Origin: Lachnoclostridium sp. UBA6558
GTDB lineage: Bacteria; Bacillota; Clostridia; Lachnospirales; Lachnospiraceae
Length of the DNA stretch: 13,428 bases
Direction of reading: 5' to 3'
NCBI GenBank assembly: GCA_002434335.1
Contig: DJJW01000070.1
Span: forward strand, 48,572-61,999
Below, in pieces: positions 1 to 6,101 of the stretch. A model generated the notes under the pieces. The model had not been told where the DNA came from and ran no database searches. It worked only from the letters and a program-made list of their open reading frames with translations. How positions within the stretch are numbered: position 1 is the first letter of the stretch; every line of letters begins with the position of its first letter. The position numbers and the translations under genes were made by a program.

Positions 1-30
1 GGGAGTACGTGTTAATAGGAGGAAGAAAGT

Positions 31-1491
31 ATGCCATTACAAGCTATTATTATTGCAGGAAGTGTTGTTGGAGCTGTTATTCTGGTTATCCTGCTGGTCA
101 CAACCATGTGGAAGAGAGTACCCCAGGATAAGGCAGTAGTTGTAACCGGTCTTAAGAAAAGGGTTATCTCCGGTGGCGGTGGTTTTGTTATCCCTTTGCT
201 GGAACGTGCCGACAAGATTTCATTGGAAAATATGAAAATTGAGATTCGTACGGAAGGAGCAAGAACGGAACAGGGTGTTGATATCCGTGCCGATGGTGTT
301 GCTGTTGTTAAGGTGAAAAGTGATAAAGAAAGTATTTTAAATGCCGTAGAACAGTTTTATACAGGCAGAGAACAGCAGACTATAGAAGTTATTAAAGATA
401 CTGGAAAAGATGTATTGGAAGGTAAGTTAAGAGAGATTATCTCTAAAATGACCGTTGAAGAGATTTATAAAGACAGAGAAAAGTTCGCGTCACAGGTTCA
501 GGAAGTTGCAGCCATGGGGCTTGCCAGTATGGGACTTGAGCTGAAGGTATTTACCATTCGTGATATCTCCGATAAGAATGGTTATCTGGAGGCGCTTGGT
601 AAACCTCGTATTGCGGAAGTAAAGAAAAATGCTGCTATTGCTGAAGCTGAAGCTTTAAAGGAAACCAAGATTAAGGTAGCAGAAGCGGAGAGACTGGGAG
701 AAGAAGCAAAGATTGTCGCAGAAACCCAGGTGGCGGAAGCGAATAAGGAAAAGGAATTAAAGATACAGGGCTATCGTCAGGAGCAAGAGACAGTAAAAGC
801 GAAAGCGGATGCTGCTTATGCCATCCAGAAAAATAAAGTGGATAAGGAAGTTACTGAAACTGCCATGCTGGTAGAGCTTACCAAGAAGGAAAAACAAGCA
901 GAAATTCAGGAAAAAGAAGCTATCAGACGTGAAAAGGAATTACTTGCTACAGTTAACAAAGAAGCTGATGCAGATATTTACCGTATCAGCAAAGAAGCTG
1001 ACGCTAAGAAATATTCCGAATTAAAAGAAGCGGAAGCCGCCAGTATGGCAATAAAGGTTAAGGCAGAAGCGGAAGCCGAAGCAATCAGGATTACCGGTGA
1101 AGCGGAAGCAGCCTCCATCCTTGCAAAAGGTACTGCCGAAGCTCAGACCATGGTTAAGAAAGCCGAAGCTTACAAGCAGTATAACGATGCTGCGGTAACA
1201 CAGATGATTATTGAGAAATTACCTGAAATTGCTGCCTCTATTTCTGAACCTCTTACTAAGACTGAGAAAATTGTTATTATAGACAGCGGCAAGAATGGAG
1301 AAGGCTCAGGAGCTTCTAAGGTATCCGGTTATGTAACAGATATTATAACTCAGATTCCTGAGACTATTGAAGCACTTACTGGAATTAACCTGACAGACTC
1401 TATTAAGAAGAATCTGTCAAAAGGAAATACAGAGGAGCCATACAGCCAGGATAAAGAAGAGCAGGATTCCTCAGATTATAAGGAAGTATAA
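31..1491 (+). CDS. floT: Flotillin-family (SPFH domain) membrane scaffold protein
   Basis: 486-aa flotillin/YuaG-like protein. Residues about 4-26 form one hydrophobic membrane segment (IIIAGSVVGAVILVILLV). An SPFH/band-7 region follows (about 28-190). A long charged, Ala/Glu-rich coiled coil (about 195-400) carries repeated EAEA and KAEAEAEAIRITGEAEA-type stretches typical of flotillins. The polar tail ends in acidic residues. Known family role: oligomeric scaffold of functional membrane microdomains. A TAGGAGG ribosome binding site at 16-22 sits 8 nt before the ATG and supports this start. Bases 1-15 read as four codons and a TAA in frame 1, possibly the tail of an upstream gene. Flotillins often follow an NfeD-like gene, but too little is present to name it. 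No promoter is visible, so the gene is probably co-transcribed with upstream DNA. The family call is firm; the exact paralogue name is less so. Confidence 0.9.
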   Translation: MPLQAIIIAGSVVGAVILVILLVTTMWKRVPQDKAVVVTGLKKRVISGGGGFVIPLLERADKISLENMKIEIRTEGARTEQGVDIRADGVAVVKVKSDKESILNAVEQFYTGREQQTIEVIKDTGKDVLEGKLREIISKMTVEEIYKDREKFASQVQEVAAMGLASMGLELKVFTIRDISDKNGYLEALGKPRIAEVKKNAAIAEAEALKETKIKVAEAERLGEEAKIVAETQVAEANKEKELKIQGYRQEQETVKAKADAAYAIQKNKVDKEVTETAMLVELTKKEKQAEIQEKEAIRREKELLATVNKEADADIYRISKEADAKKYSELKEAEAASMAIKVKAEAEAEAIRITGEAEAASILAKGTAEAQTMVKKAEAYKQYNDAAVTQMIIEKLPEIAASISEPLTKTEKIVIIDSGKNGEGSGASKVSGYVTDIITQIPETIEALTGINLTDSIKKNLSKGNTEEPYSQDKEEQDSSDYKEV

Positions 1492-1510
1492 AGTGTAAAG
1501 TCATAAAATC

Positions 1511-1555
1511 AGGCACCATAGACATTTAATAATAAATGTTTACGGTGCCTTTTTT
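1511..1555 (+). terminator. Rho-independent terminator of the flotillin gene
   Basis: AGGCACC (1511-1517) pairs with GGTGCCT (1544-1550). An inner arm ACATTTA/TAAATGT extends the hairpin, and six T follow at 1550-1555. It lies 20 nt after the flotillin stop and between convergent genes. Read on the minus strand, the same hairpin is followed only by TGATTTTAT, so it could act weakly as the terminator of the Ig-like gene too. Confidence 0.88.
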
Positions 1556-1585
1556 ATGGCTTTTTATAAGCTGCATATTCTTGTT

Positions 1586-2239
1586 TTACTGTGCTGTTTC
1601 CGATGGAGTGGGAGTAGTATCTGATTTCTCGACTACTGTAACTTTGCAATAATCATATTTACCATTTCCGATAGAAGCGAAGATATAAGTAACGCCAGCT
1701 GATTTTGCTGAAATTCTTCCGCCAATGCTTACACTGGCAATATTGGAATCATTACTCCAGAACTTTGCTTCTTCTACAGTATTGTTAGGCTTTAAGATCG
1801 CTGTTAAGGAAGTCTTATCACCTACTGTCAGGGTCAGCTCCGATTTGGTAAGTTTAATACTTAAGGCCGCAGGACCAACGGTAATACTGCAATCCAAAGT
1901 GGCAACTGTCTTAGTGCCATCTTTAACGGTAACAGTTATGGAAGCAGTTCCAAAGTCAACAGCTGTTATAAGACCGGAATCATCAACCGTTGCAATGGAG
2001 GTATCACCGGATTTGTAGGACACTTTCTGGCTTTCTGTAATATTGTACAGCTTTAAGTTGAAAGTAGAATCTTTTACCAGGGACTTACTCTTTACATTTA
2101 ATTTAATGCTGTTTTGTTCTTCATCAGTGGTTGTTGCACTGGCAACTGCAGTACTGCCGAATACGGGCGGCAATAATACAGACAGGAATAAACATATGCC
2201 AAATGCCAGAAGGCATTTTTTCCATAAAGCAAATTTCAT
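1586..2239 (-). CDS. Small secreted protein with two bacterial Ig-like (BIG2) domains
   Basis: 217 aa. The N-terminus is a clear Sec signal peptide: KK at 7-8, a hydrophobic core at about 9-28 and a likely cleavage after AVASA at residue 35. Two BIG2-type Ig-like domains follow. Domain 1 (about 43-121) contains SGDTSIATVDDSGLITAVDFGTASITV. Domain 2 (about 125-203) contains SNDSNIASVSIGGRISAKSAGVTYI. The tail is short and rich in Thr, Pro and Ser. No LPxTG, S-layer or cell-wall-binding domain is visible, so the product is probably released or held through partners. BIG2 domains usually occur as modules of larger surface proteins; a free-standing pair is small. On the minus strand AGGAGG (2248-2253) lies 8 nt before the ATG. 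Its molecular function is unknown; adhesion or wall association is only a guess. Confidence 0.85.
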   Translation of the reverse strand: MKFALWKKCLLAFGICLFLSVLLPPVFGSTAVASATTTDEEQNSIKLNVKSKSLVKDSTFNLKLYNITESQKVSYKSGDTSIATVDDSGLITAVDFGTASITVTVKDGTKTVATLDCSITVGPAALSIKLTKSELTLTVGDKTSLTAILKPNNTVEEAKFWSNDSNIASVSIGGRISAKSAGVTYIFASIGNGKYDYCKVTVVEKSDTTPTPSETAQ

Positions 2240-2303
2240 GGCATTATCCTCCTAATGACAGGTCATTGATATTACAGAAAGTAAAGGTGGCTTTCTATAT
2301 ACT

Positions 2304-2332
2304 ATTATATCAATAGTATGGCCTGTTTCCAA
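2304..2332 (-). promoter_or_regulatory. Likely promoter of the Ig-like protein gene
   Basis: On the minus strand a -35 TTGGAA (plus 2327-2332) and a perfect -10 TATAAT (plus 2304-2309) are separated by 17 bp. The predicted start near 2297 gives a leader of about 58 nt carrying the AGGAGG site. Confidence 0.55.
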
Positions 2333-2337
2333 CACTT

Positions 2338-2364
2338 TCCGTGAAATTCATATAACATCACGGA
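2338..2364. repeat. Palindrome next to the Ig-like gene promoter
   Basis: TCCGTGA (2338-2344) and TCACGGA (2358-2364) are perfect 7-bp inverted arms with a 13-nt gap, so arm centres are 20 nt apart, about two helical turns. The element starts 5 bp upstream of the minus-strand -35 box. It could be a regulator dimer site, and no T-run marks it as a terminator. Confidence 0.4.
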
Positions 2365-2424
2365 CTATGTATCTTATTATGTACCTTACTAAAATAATAT
2401 ATTAATTTGTCAGAATCATGTCAA

Positions 2425-2456
2425 TTTCTTAATTTTTTCTTACGAATCTTACGAAT
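2425..2456 (+). repeat. CTTA direct-repeat box, copy 1 (candidate regulator site)
   Basis: TTTCTTAATTTTTTCTTAC (2425-2443) is followed by GAATCTTACGAAT. CTTA cores start at 2428, 2439 and 2448, spaced 11 and 9 nt. The 19-nt core is identical to 5658-5676, and the third CTTAC is at the same offset in both copies. Direct repeats with 11-nt periodicity are the usual binding pattern of PhoB/OmpR-family response regulators. Confidence 0.5.
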
Positions 2457-2565
2457 ATTATTTGATTGATGAAAGCTCTACGGTCAAAACGATGTAATAG
2501 GGAAAGACTATAGATTAATGAAGATATTTTAGATATTATATATAAATGTCAGTTTATTTGATTCA

Positions 2566-2594
2566 TTGATTAACGATTAACAGAATATGACAAT
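2566..2594 (+). promoter_or_regulatory. Weak candidate promoter for merR
   Basis: TTGATT (2566-2571) and GACAAT (2589-2594) are separated by 17 bp, about 45 nt before the merR ribosome binding site. Both boxes are imperfect; this is the best-spaced pair found in the region. Confidence 0.3.
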
Positions 2595-2645
2595 AGTGTA
2601 ACTATGGATTTAACAAGACTGTGAGTAAGAAGGAGCAGGGGTATA

Positions 2646-3455
2646 ATGAAATATACGATAAGGGAATTTGCAGAATTGCTGGGAGTAACTGTTGATACCT
2701 TGCGGTTGTATGAAAAACACGGTATCATCAATCCGACAAAAGATAAAAGAAACAGCTACCGGTATTTTAACGATTTTGATGCCAGAAATATGTTAATGAG
2801 CCGTTGGTACAGAAGTCTTGAGTTCTCTATGCAGGAAGCTGCCAGTCTCACCGGAAGAGCAGATCCCAACACTATTATTGAAAAAGTTCAGGATAGAAAA
2901 AAGCAGTTGGAGGAAGAGATTAAGCAAAAAAACATGCTGCTTCAGAAAATGTCAGAAATCACCCTGGAATATGAAGAAATAAATCACAGACTGGAAAAGT
3001 GCAGCCTGAAGGAACTGCCAGGAGTCTATCGAATAAAGCAGACAGAAAAGAACAGTCTGCGTAAAGATTCTTCGCTGACTGAGATAGTAGAGGAGTGGAT
3101 GAAATACCTGCCCTTTACCTTTTTTTCTTTTCATATAGATCGACAAGAGGTCTTAAACAAAAACAACTGTTTTGACTATAATTGGGGACTTGCTGTATTT
3201 GAGGAGGATGCAAGGAGACTACAGTTAAAACCTGATGAAGGCGTAGAGTATCTTCCGCCTGCTAACTGTGTATCCTCACTGATCATATCCTCCAGCGATT
3301 ATATTACAAAGGAGTCTATTTTCTTTATGCTGGAGTACATAAAAGAAAAGGGATATGAGATCGGAGGAGATATTTTTGGAAAGATTGTTCTGACGGAAAC
3401 CTCACATACGCTGCGCCGTACTTATATTGAAGTAAATATACCCGTGGAAAATTAA
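2646..3455 (+). CDS. MerR-family transcriptional regulator with BmrR/GyrI-like effector domain
   Basis: 269 aa with the BmrR/BltR-type layout. Residues 1-70 form the winged helix: TIREFAELLGVTVDTLRLYEKHGII is the helix-turn-helix and SYRYF the wing. Residues about 73-118 are a charged dimerisation helix. Residues about 121-269 form an effector-binding domain ending in VLTETSHTLRRTYIEVNIPV, as in GyrI-like ligand domains. Known for the family: the dimer twists over-long promoter spacers to activate transcription when a ligand, often lipophilic or cationic, binds. AAGGAG (2630-2635) lies 10 nt before the ATG. The next gene, 147 bp downstream on the same strand, is a flavoprotein reductase whose promoter carries a textbook MerR spacer and palindrome, so it is the likely target. 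There is no metal-binding Cys cluster, so metal sensing is unlikely. The ligand is unknown. Confidence 0.9.
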   Translation: MKYTIREFAELLGVTVDTLRLYEKHGIINPTKDKRNSYRYFNDFDARNMLMSRWYRSLEFSMQEAASLTGRADPNTIIEKVQDRKKQLEEEIKQKNMLLQKMSEITLEYEEINHRLEKCSLKELPGVYRIKQTEKNSLRKDSSLTEIVEEWMKYLPFTFFSFHIDRQEVLNKNNCFDYNWGLAVFEEDARRLQLKPDEGVEYLPPANCVSSLIISSSDYITKESIFFMLEYIKEKGYEIGGDIFGKIVLTETSHTLRRTYIEVNIPVEN

Positions 3456-3501
3456 AGGGATATGCTTTTTGCCTCTGCTCCTGGAAAAAAATGTGCAACT
3501 T

Positions 3502-3519
3502 GTTTGTTATTTAACAAAC
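3502..3519. repeat. Perfect palindrome upstream of the reductase -35 box
   Basis: GTTTGTTA (3502-3509) and TAACAAAC (3512-3519) are perfect 8-bp arms around TT. It ends 2 bp before the -35 box of the reductase promoter, a position suited to a second regulator. With no U-run after it, a merR terminator is unlikely. Confidence 0.5.
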
Positions 3520-3521
3520 TA

Positions 3522-3552
3522 TTGACATTGGTGTAACACCAGGGTTTATGAT
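3522..3552 (+). promoter_or_regulatory. MerR-type promoter/operator of the flavoprotein gene
   Basis: -35 TTGACA (3522-3527) and -10 TATGAT (3547-3552) are separated by 19 bp instead of 17. The spacer contains the perfect palindrome TGGTGT-A-ACACCA (3529-3541). Long spacers with a dyad between the boxes are the hallmark of MerR-activated promoters. Transcription would begin near 3559, so the first in-frame ATG at 3561 is not usable and the start at 3603 is supported. Confidence 0.82.
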
Positions 3553-3602
3553 AAAACTGCATGAACAATGCAGAAATCATACACAACAAGGGAGAGGAAA
3601 AC

Positions 3603-5567
3603 ATGAAAAAGAAGAAATATGTTATTTTATTAACTGTTTGCATGCTGTTGTTAGCTGTCTTTACCGGCTGTAACAAAAAGGAACAGAATGATAAGAAAAA
3701 TGAAAACGATAAGAAGGCTGAAGTAACCGGTGAGGCCCAGGGGGATGTAACCTATAAAGCCGGTACCTATACAGGAGAAGCAGAAGGAAAGGATGGCCTT
3801 ATTCAAATCGAGGTGACCTTCAGCGATACAGAAATAACCGATATTAAGATTGTGAATCAGACTGAGACAGAGGGTCTTGGGGATGAAGCCTTAAATACCA
3901 TAAAGGATAAAGTATTAAATGGACAGACACTGGATGTGGATGCCGTATCCGGTGCTACGGAATCCAGTGATGGAATCCTTGCAGCTATTGAGAATGCAGT
4001 AAAGCAGGCTGGTGGTGATGTAGATGCATTAAAAGCCAGAGAAACCGTAAAAGAAGGCGAAGGTAAGACCGAGGAACTGACTGCAGATGTAGTAGTGGTT
4101 GGTGCCGGTGCCTCAGGCGTCTCAGCGGCTGTCTCGGCAGCAGACAAAGGAGCCAAGGTAATCCTTATAGAGAAAACCGCGGTAATCGGGGGTGCCAGTA
4201 ACTTATCCTGGGCAGGAAAGTTCTACAACTCTTCTGCAGCTCTTGATAATGGTGTGAAGGTGGAAGTGGAGAAAGAAATAGCAGACTGGATCGTTAATAA
4301 TCACTGGAGAGTAGATGCGGCTGCTATCAGACAGTATGTAACAAAATCCGGAGAAACCTATGACTGGCTTGCCAAAAAAGGCTATCAGACCACCTTCCTT
4401 AATTTTGGTGGGGAACAGCTCCATGTACTTCCTGCTTATAGCACACGTCAGGAAATCCTTCGCAGTATGCTGGAGGCATCCGTCGTGAAAGCAGGGGGAC
4501 AGGTGCTTACCGAAACAACCGGTAAAAAGCTGTTAACCAATGAAGCCGGTGCTGTTACCGGTATCAGTGCAGAGAAAGCAGACGGAACCACACTTAATAT
4601 TACTGCGAAAAGTGTAGTCCTGGCAACTGGCGGCTATGCTGCCAATGCTGATATGGTAAAAGAGTTATTTGGCTTTGAAGGGGTTAATGGTGGCCTTGGA
4701 CAAAATATTGGAGAAGGACTTCAGATGGCCTGGGATATCGGAGCCAAGGTGCCTGATAATATCGGAGGCCAGATGCTCCATCAGACCCTGGCAAAAGCCA
4801 CAGCTAATCTAAAGAAAGAATATACTTCCTTCCAGGCAAGTTATCCTCTTATGTTGTCTTACCTGCCAAATTTTATGAATGTAGGTCCTTCCGGAGCAAG
4901 GTTCCGGGACGAGGCTTCCACACTGACAGCTGTAGCAGCTGCTAACACCAGTGCTTTCAACGGTGCATATCATCTGGTAATCGTATCAAAAGCACAGTTA
5001 GATTTACTGGCGGAAAAAGGCATGAGCGGTGTCAACGCTCCGAAACTGCCAGGGCTGCCCCCTGAATTCTATGCAGACTTTACAGACCAGTTTACCCTTG
5101 AGAATCCCTGGGCAGAGGTAGAGAAGGTATTTGACTCCATGGTTGCCAACGGTGACGGTTATAAGGGAAATACCATAGAAGAACTGGCTGAAAATGCAGG
5201 AATGGATGTAGATACCTTTACCGAGGCCTATAATAATTATGTGGAAGCTACTAAGACTGGCGTAGATACGGAGTTCGGCAAAGCTTCTGATTACCTGCTG
5301 AGCATGGGAGAGGAAGGCCCTTATTACGCAATTGTAGCTGAAATCAACAATCTGGGTTCTGTAGGCGGGCTGCTTGTAAATACGAAGTTTAAAGTCCTTA
5401 ATGAAGAAAGAACACCTATCAAAGGGTTATATGCGGTAGGATTGGAATCAGAGGGAGTTCTATTTAATGATACCTATGTTGGAAATGGCGTAGGTATCGG
5501 ATATTCCTTTACCTCAGGTCGTCTTGGAGGAGAAAATGCTGCTGCTTATGCCTTAACTGCAAAATAG
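3603..5567 (+). CDS. Lipoprotein FMN/FAD reductase of the flavocytochrome c/fumarate reductase superfamily (substrate unknown)
   Basis: 654 aa. The N-terminus is a lipoprotein signal: KKKK, hydrophobic residues 6-20 and TGC with Cys23, followed by a Lys/Asn/Glu-rich linker. Residues about 50-135 are an FMN_bind domain with the flavinylation motif S116-G-A-T119; in this family ApbE links FMN to the Thr. Residues about 161-650 are a FAD_binding_2 domain: GAGASG (167-172), IEKTAVIGGAS, and GARFRDE, where R433 matches the fumarate reductase proton-donor Arg. Expected role: outside the membrane, FMN passes electrons to FAD to reduce an unsaturated substrate. The fumarate-binding HHTMGG is replaced by LGSVGG (584-589), and the usual NRLGGNA region reads TYVGNG (624-629), so fumarate or urocanate seems unlikely. 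GGAGAGG (3590-3596) supports this start; an ATG at 3561 lies at the predicted transcription start. Likely controlled by the upstream MerR. No electron donor or apbE gene is in the window. Confidence 0.88.
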   Translation: MKKKKYVILLTVCMLLLAVFTGCNKKEQNDKKNENDKKAEVTGEAQGDVTYKAGTYTGEAEGKDGLIQIEVTFSDTEITDIKIVNQTETEGLGDEALNTIKDKVLNGQTLDVDAVSGATESSDGILAAIENAVKQAGGDVDALKARETVKEGEGKTEELTADVVVVGAGASGVSAAVSAADKGAKVILIEKTAVIGGASNLSWAGKFYNSSAALDNGVKVEVEKEIADWIVNNHWRVDAAAIRQYVTKSGETYDWLAKKGYQTTFLNFGGEQLHVLPAYSTRQEILRSMLEASVVKAGGQVLTETTGKKLLTNEAGAVTGISAEKADGTTLNITAKSVVLATGGYAANADMVKELFGFEGVNGGLGQNIGEGLQMAWDIGAKVPDNIGGQMLHQTLAKATANLKKEYTSFQASYPLMLSYLPNFMNVGPSGARFRDEASTLTAVAAANTSAFNGAYHLVIVSKAQLDLLAEKGMSGVNAPKLPGLPPEFYADFTDQFTLENPWAEVEKVFDSMVANGDGYKGNTIEELAENAGMDVDTFTEAYNNYVEATKTGVDTEFGKASDYLLSMGEEGPYYAIVAEINNLGSVGGLLVNTKFKVLNEERTPIKGLYAVGLESEGVLFNDTYVGNGVGIGYSFTSGRLGGENAAAYALTAK

Positions 5568-5591
5568 CAGCCATAATGTGGTAAATTGATG

Positions 5592-5660
5592 ACCGCGGCA
5601 TAGAAACTGGATAATCAGGTACTTTCCTGGAGAAATCTGACTTTCTATGAAGCGGTTTTT
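5592..5660 (+). terminator. Branched terminator after the flavoprotein gene
   Basis: ACCGC (5592-5596) pairs with GCGGT (5652-5656), and CATAGAAA (5599-5606) pairs with TTTCTATG (5642-5649), with a 2x2 internal mismatch. A small CAGG/CCTG hairpin sits inside. The 3' arm runs into TTTTT (5656-5660). The T-run merges with the CTTA repeat box copy 2. Confidence 0.65.
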
Positions 5661-5689
5661 CTTAATTTTTTCTTACAGTACTTACAAAT
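5658..5689 (+). repeat. CTTA direct-repeat box, copy 2 (candidate regulator site)
   Basis: TTTCTTAATTTTTTCTTAC (5658-5676), then AGTACTTACAAAT. CTTA cores start at 5661, 5672 and 5681, spaced 11 and 9 nt exactly as in copy 1 at 2425. It ends about 24 bp upstream of a good -35 box (5713), a typical activator position. Autoregulation by the downstream response regulator is the simplest inference. Confidence 0.55.
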
Positions 5690-5712
5690 TTCATCCAATA
5701 TGCGTCAAGCAC

Positions 5713-5741
5713 TTGTTTTTACGCCTTAAGACAGATATAAT
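5713..5741 (+). promoter_or_regulatory. Promoter upstream of the two-component system
   Basis: TTGTTT (5713-5718) and a perfect TATAAT (5736-5741) with a 17-bp spacer. Transcription would start near 5748, giving a leader of about 350 nt before the response regulator. The CTTA box lies just upstream. Confidence 0.65.
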
Positions 5742-6007
5742 GAGGTGTATATGAAGCAAATTTGTTACTGATATAAATTGATATTGGATTTATCCTATCC
5801 AAGGAGGATTGAATAATTAGTTTTTCACAGTAATTCCAGTCCTTTAAGAGATAAACGAAGTAATTCAATTTATATAACATCAGAGATATATAAGCTCGAT
5901 TATGGTTTAACTGTTTACCCAGCAATAAATACAAAAGATTTACCCTTTATGATAGGCGGGAACAGAAAAAGCTAATATTCAACTTATATAGGAGGAATTC
6001 GTGGATT

Positions 6008-6022
6008 TATGAGTTGCTCATA
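6008..6022. repeat. Perfect palindrome in the response regulator leader
   Basis: TATGAG (6008-6013), TTG, CTCATA (6017-6022). It could be an operator just upstream of the TATAAT at 6056 or a small RNA hairpin containing the MSCS micro-ORF; TTTT follows at 6024-6027 but the stem is short. Confidence 0.4.
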
Positions 6023-6055
6023 GTTTTCATGTGCCTTTTTCTATGTAGAGTAACA

Positions 6056-6061
6056 TATAAT
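6056..6061 (+). promoter_or_regulatory. Isolated -10 box close to the response regulator
   Basis: A perfect TATAAT at 6056-6061, but the position 17 bp upstream reads GCCTTT, with no -35 match at 16-18 bp. It may be activator-dependent or chance in A/T-rich DNA. Confidence 0.3.
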
Positions 6062-6101
6062 ATTTGAAATAAGGCTTAAAAGTGATATTGGAGGAAAAGA
6101 A

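Larger units (their letters stand above)
2254..2645. other. Divergent intergenic region between the Ig-like gene and merR
   Basis: About 390 bp of A/T-rich DNA with no convincing ORF. It holds the minus-strand promoter, the TCCGTGA palindrome, one copy of the CTTA direct-repeat box (2425-2456) and the weakly defined start region of merR. Nothing else was recognised in 2457-2560 beyond A/T-rich sequence. Confidence 0.6.
5742..6089 (+). other. Long non-coding leader of the response regulator gene
   Basis: No ORF of useful length is present. TTGGAT (5784-5789) pairs with ATCCAA (5797-5802) and overlaps a strong AAGGAGG (5801-5807) that is not followed by a workable start codon. A second strong site, ATAGGAGG (5988-5995), precedes GTG (6001, three codons) and ATG (6009, MSCS then stop). 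The latter lies in the palindrome TATGAG-TTG-CTCATA (6008-6022). These may be leader micro-ORFs or relics of a lost gene. No known riboswitch family was recognised. Confidence 0.45.

Noticed and set aside
1..15. Tail of an upstream NfeD-like gene
   Set aside because: Only four codons before TAA are in the window, too little to support an annotation.
3502..3519. Possible Rex (NADH-sensing repressor) operator
   Set aside because: Half-sites TTGTTA/TAACAA fit, but they are separated by 2 nt instead of the 6 nt in the clostridial Rex consensus. Kept only as an unassigned palindrome.
3561..3602. Extended start of the flavoprotein (MNNAEIIHNKGEEN ahead of MKKKK)
   Set aside because: The extension lies at the predicted transcription start, lacks a ribosome site and would bury the lipoprotein signal behind a polar stretch.
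3857..4156. Antisense ORF of 99 aa in the flavoprotein gene
   Set aside because: Ser/Pro/Ala-rich low-complexity translation mirroring the coding strand, no ribosome site; a shadow frame.
5719..5934. Minus-strand ORF of 71 aa in the response regulator leader
   Set aside because: A/T-driven composition, no ribosome site and no recognisable domain.
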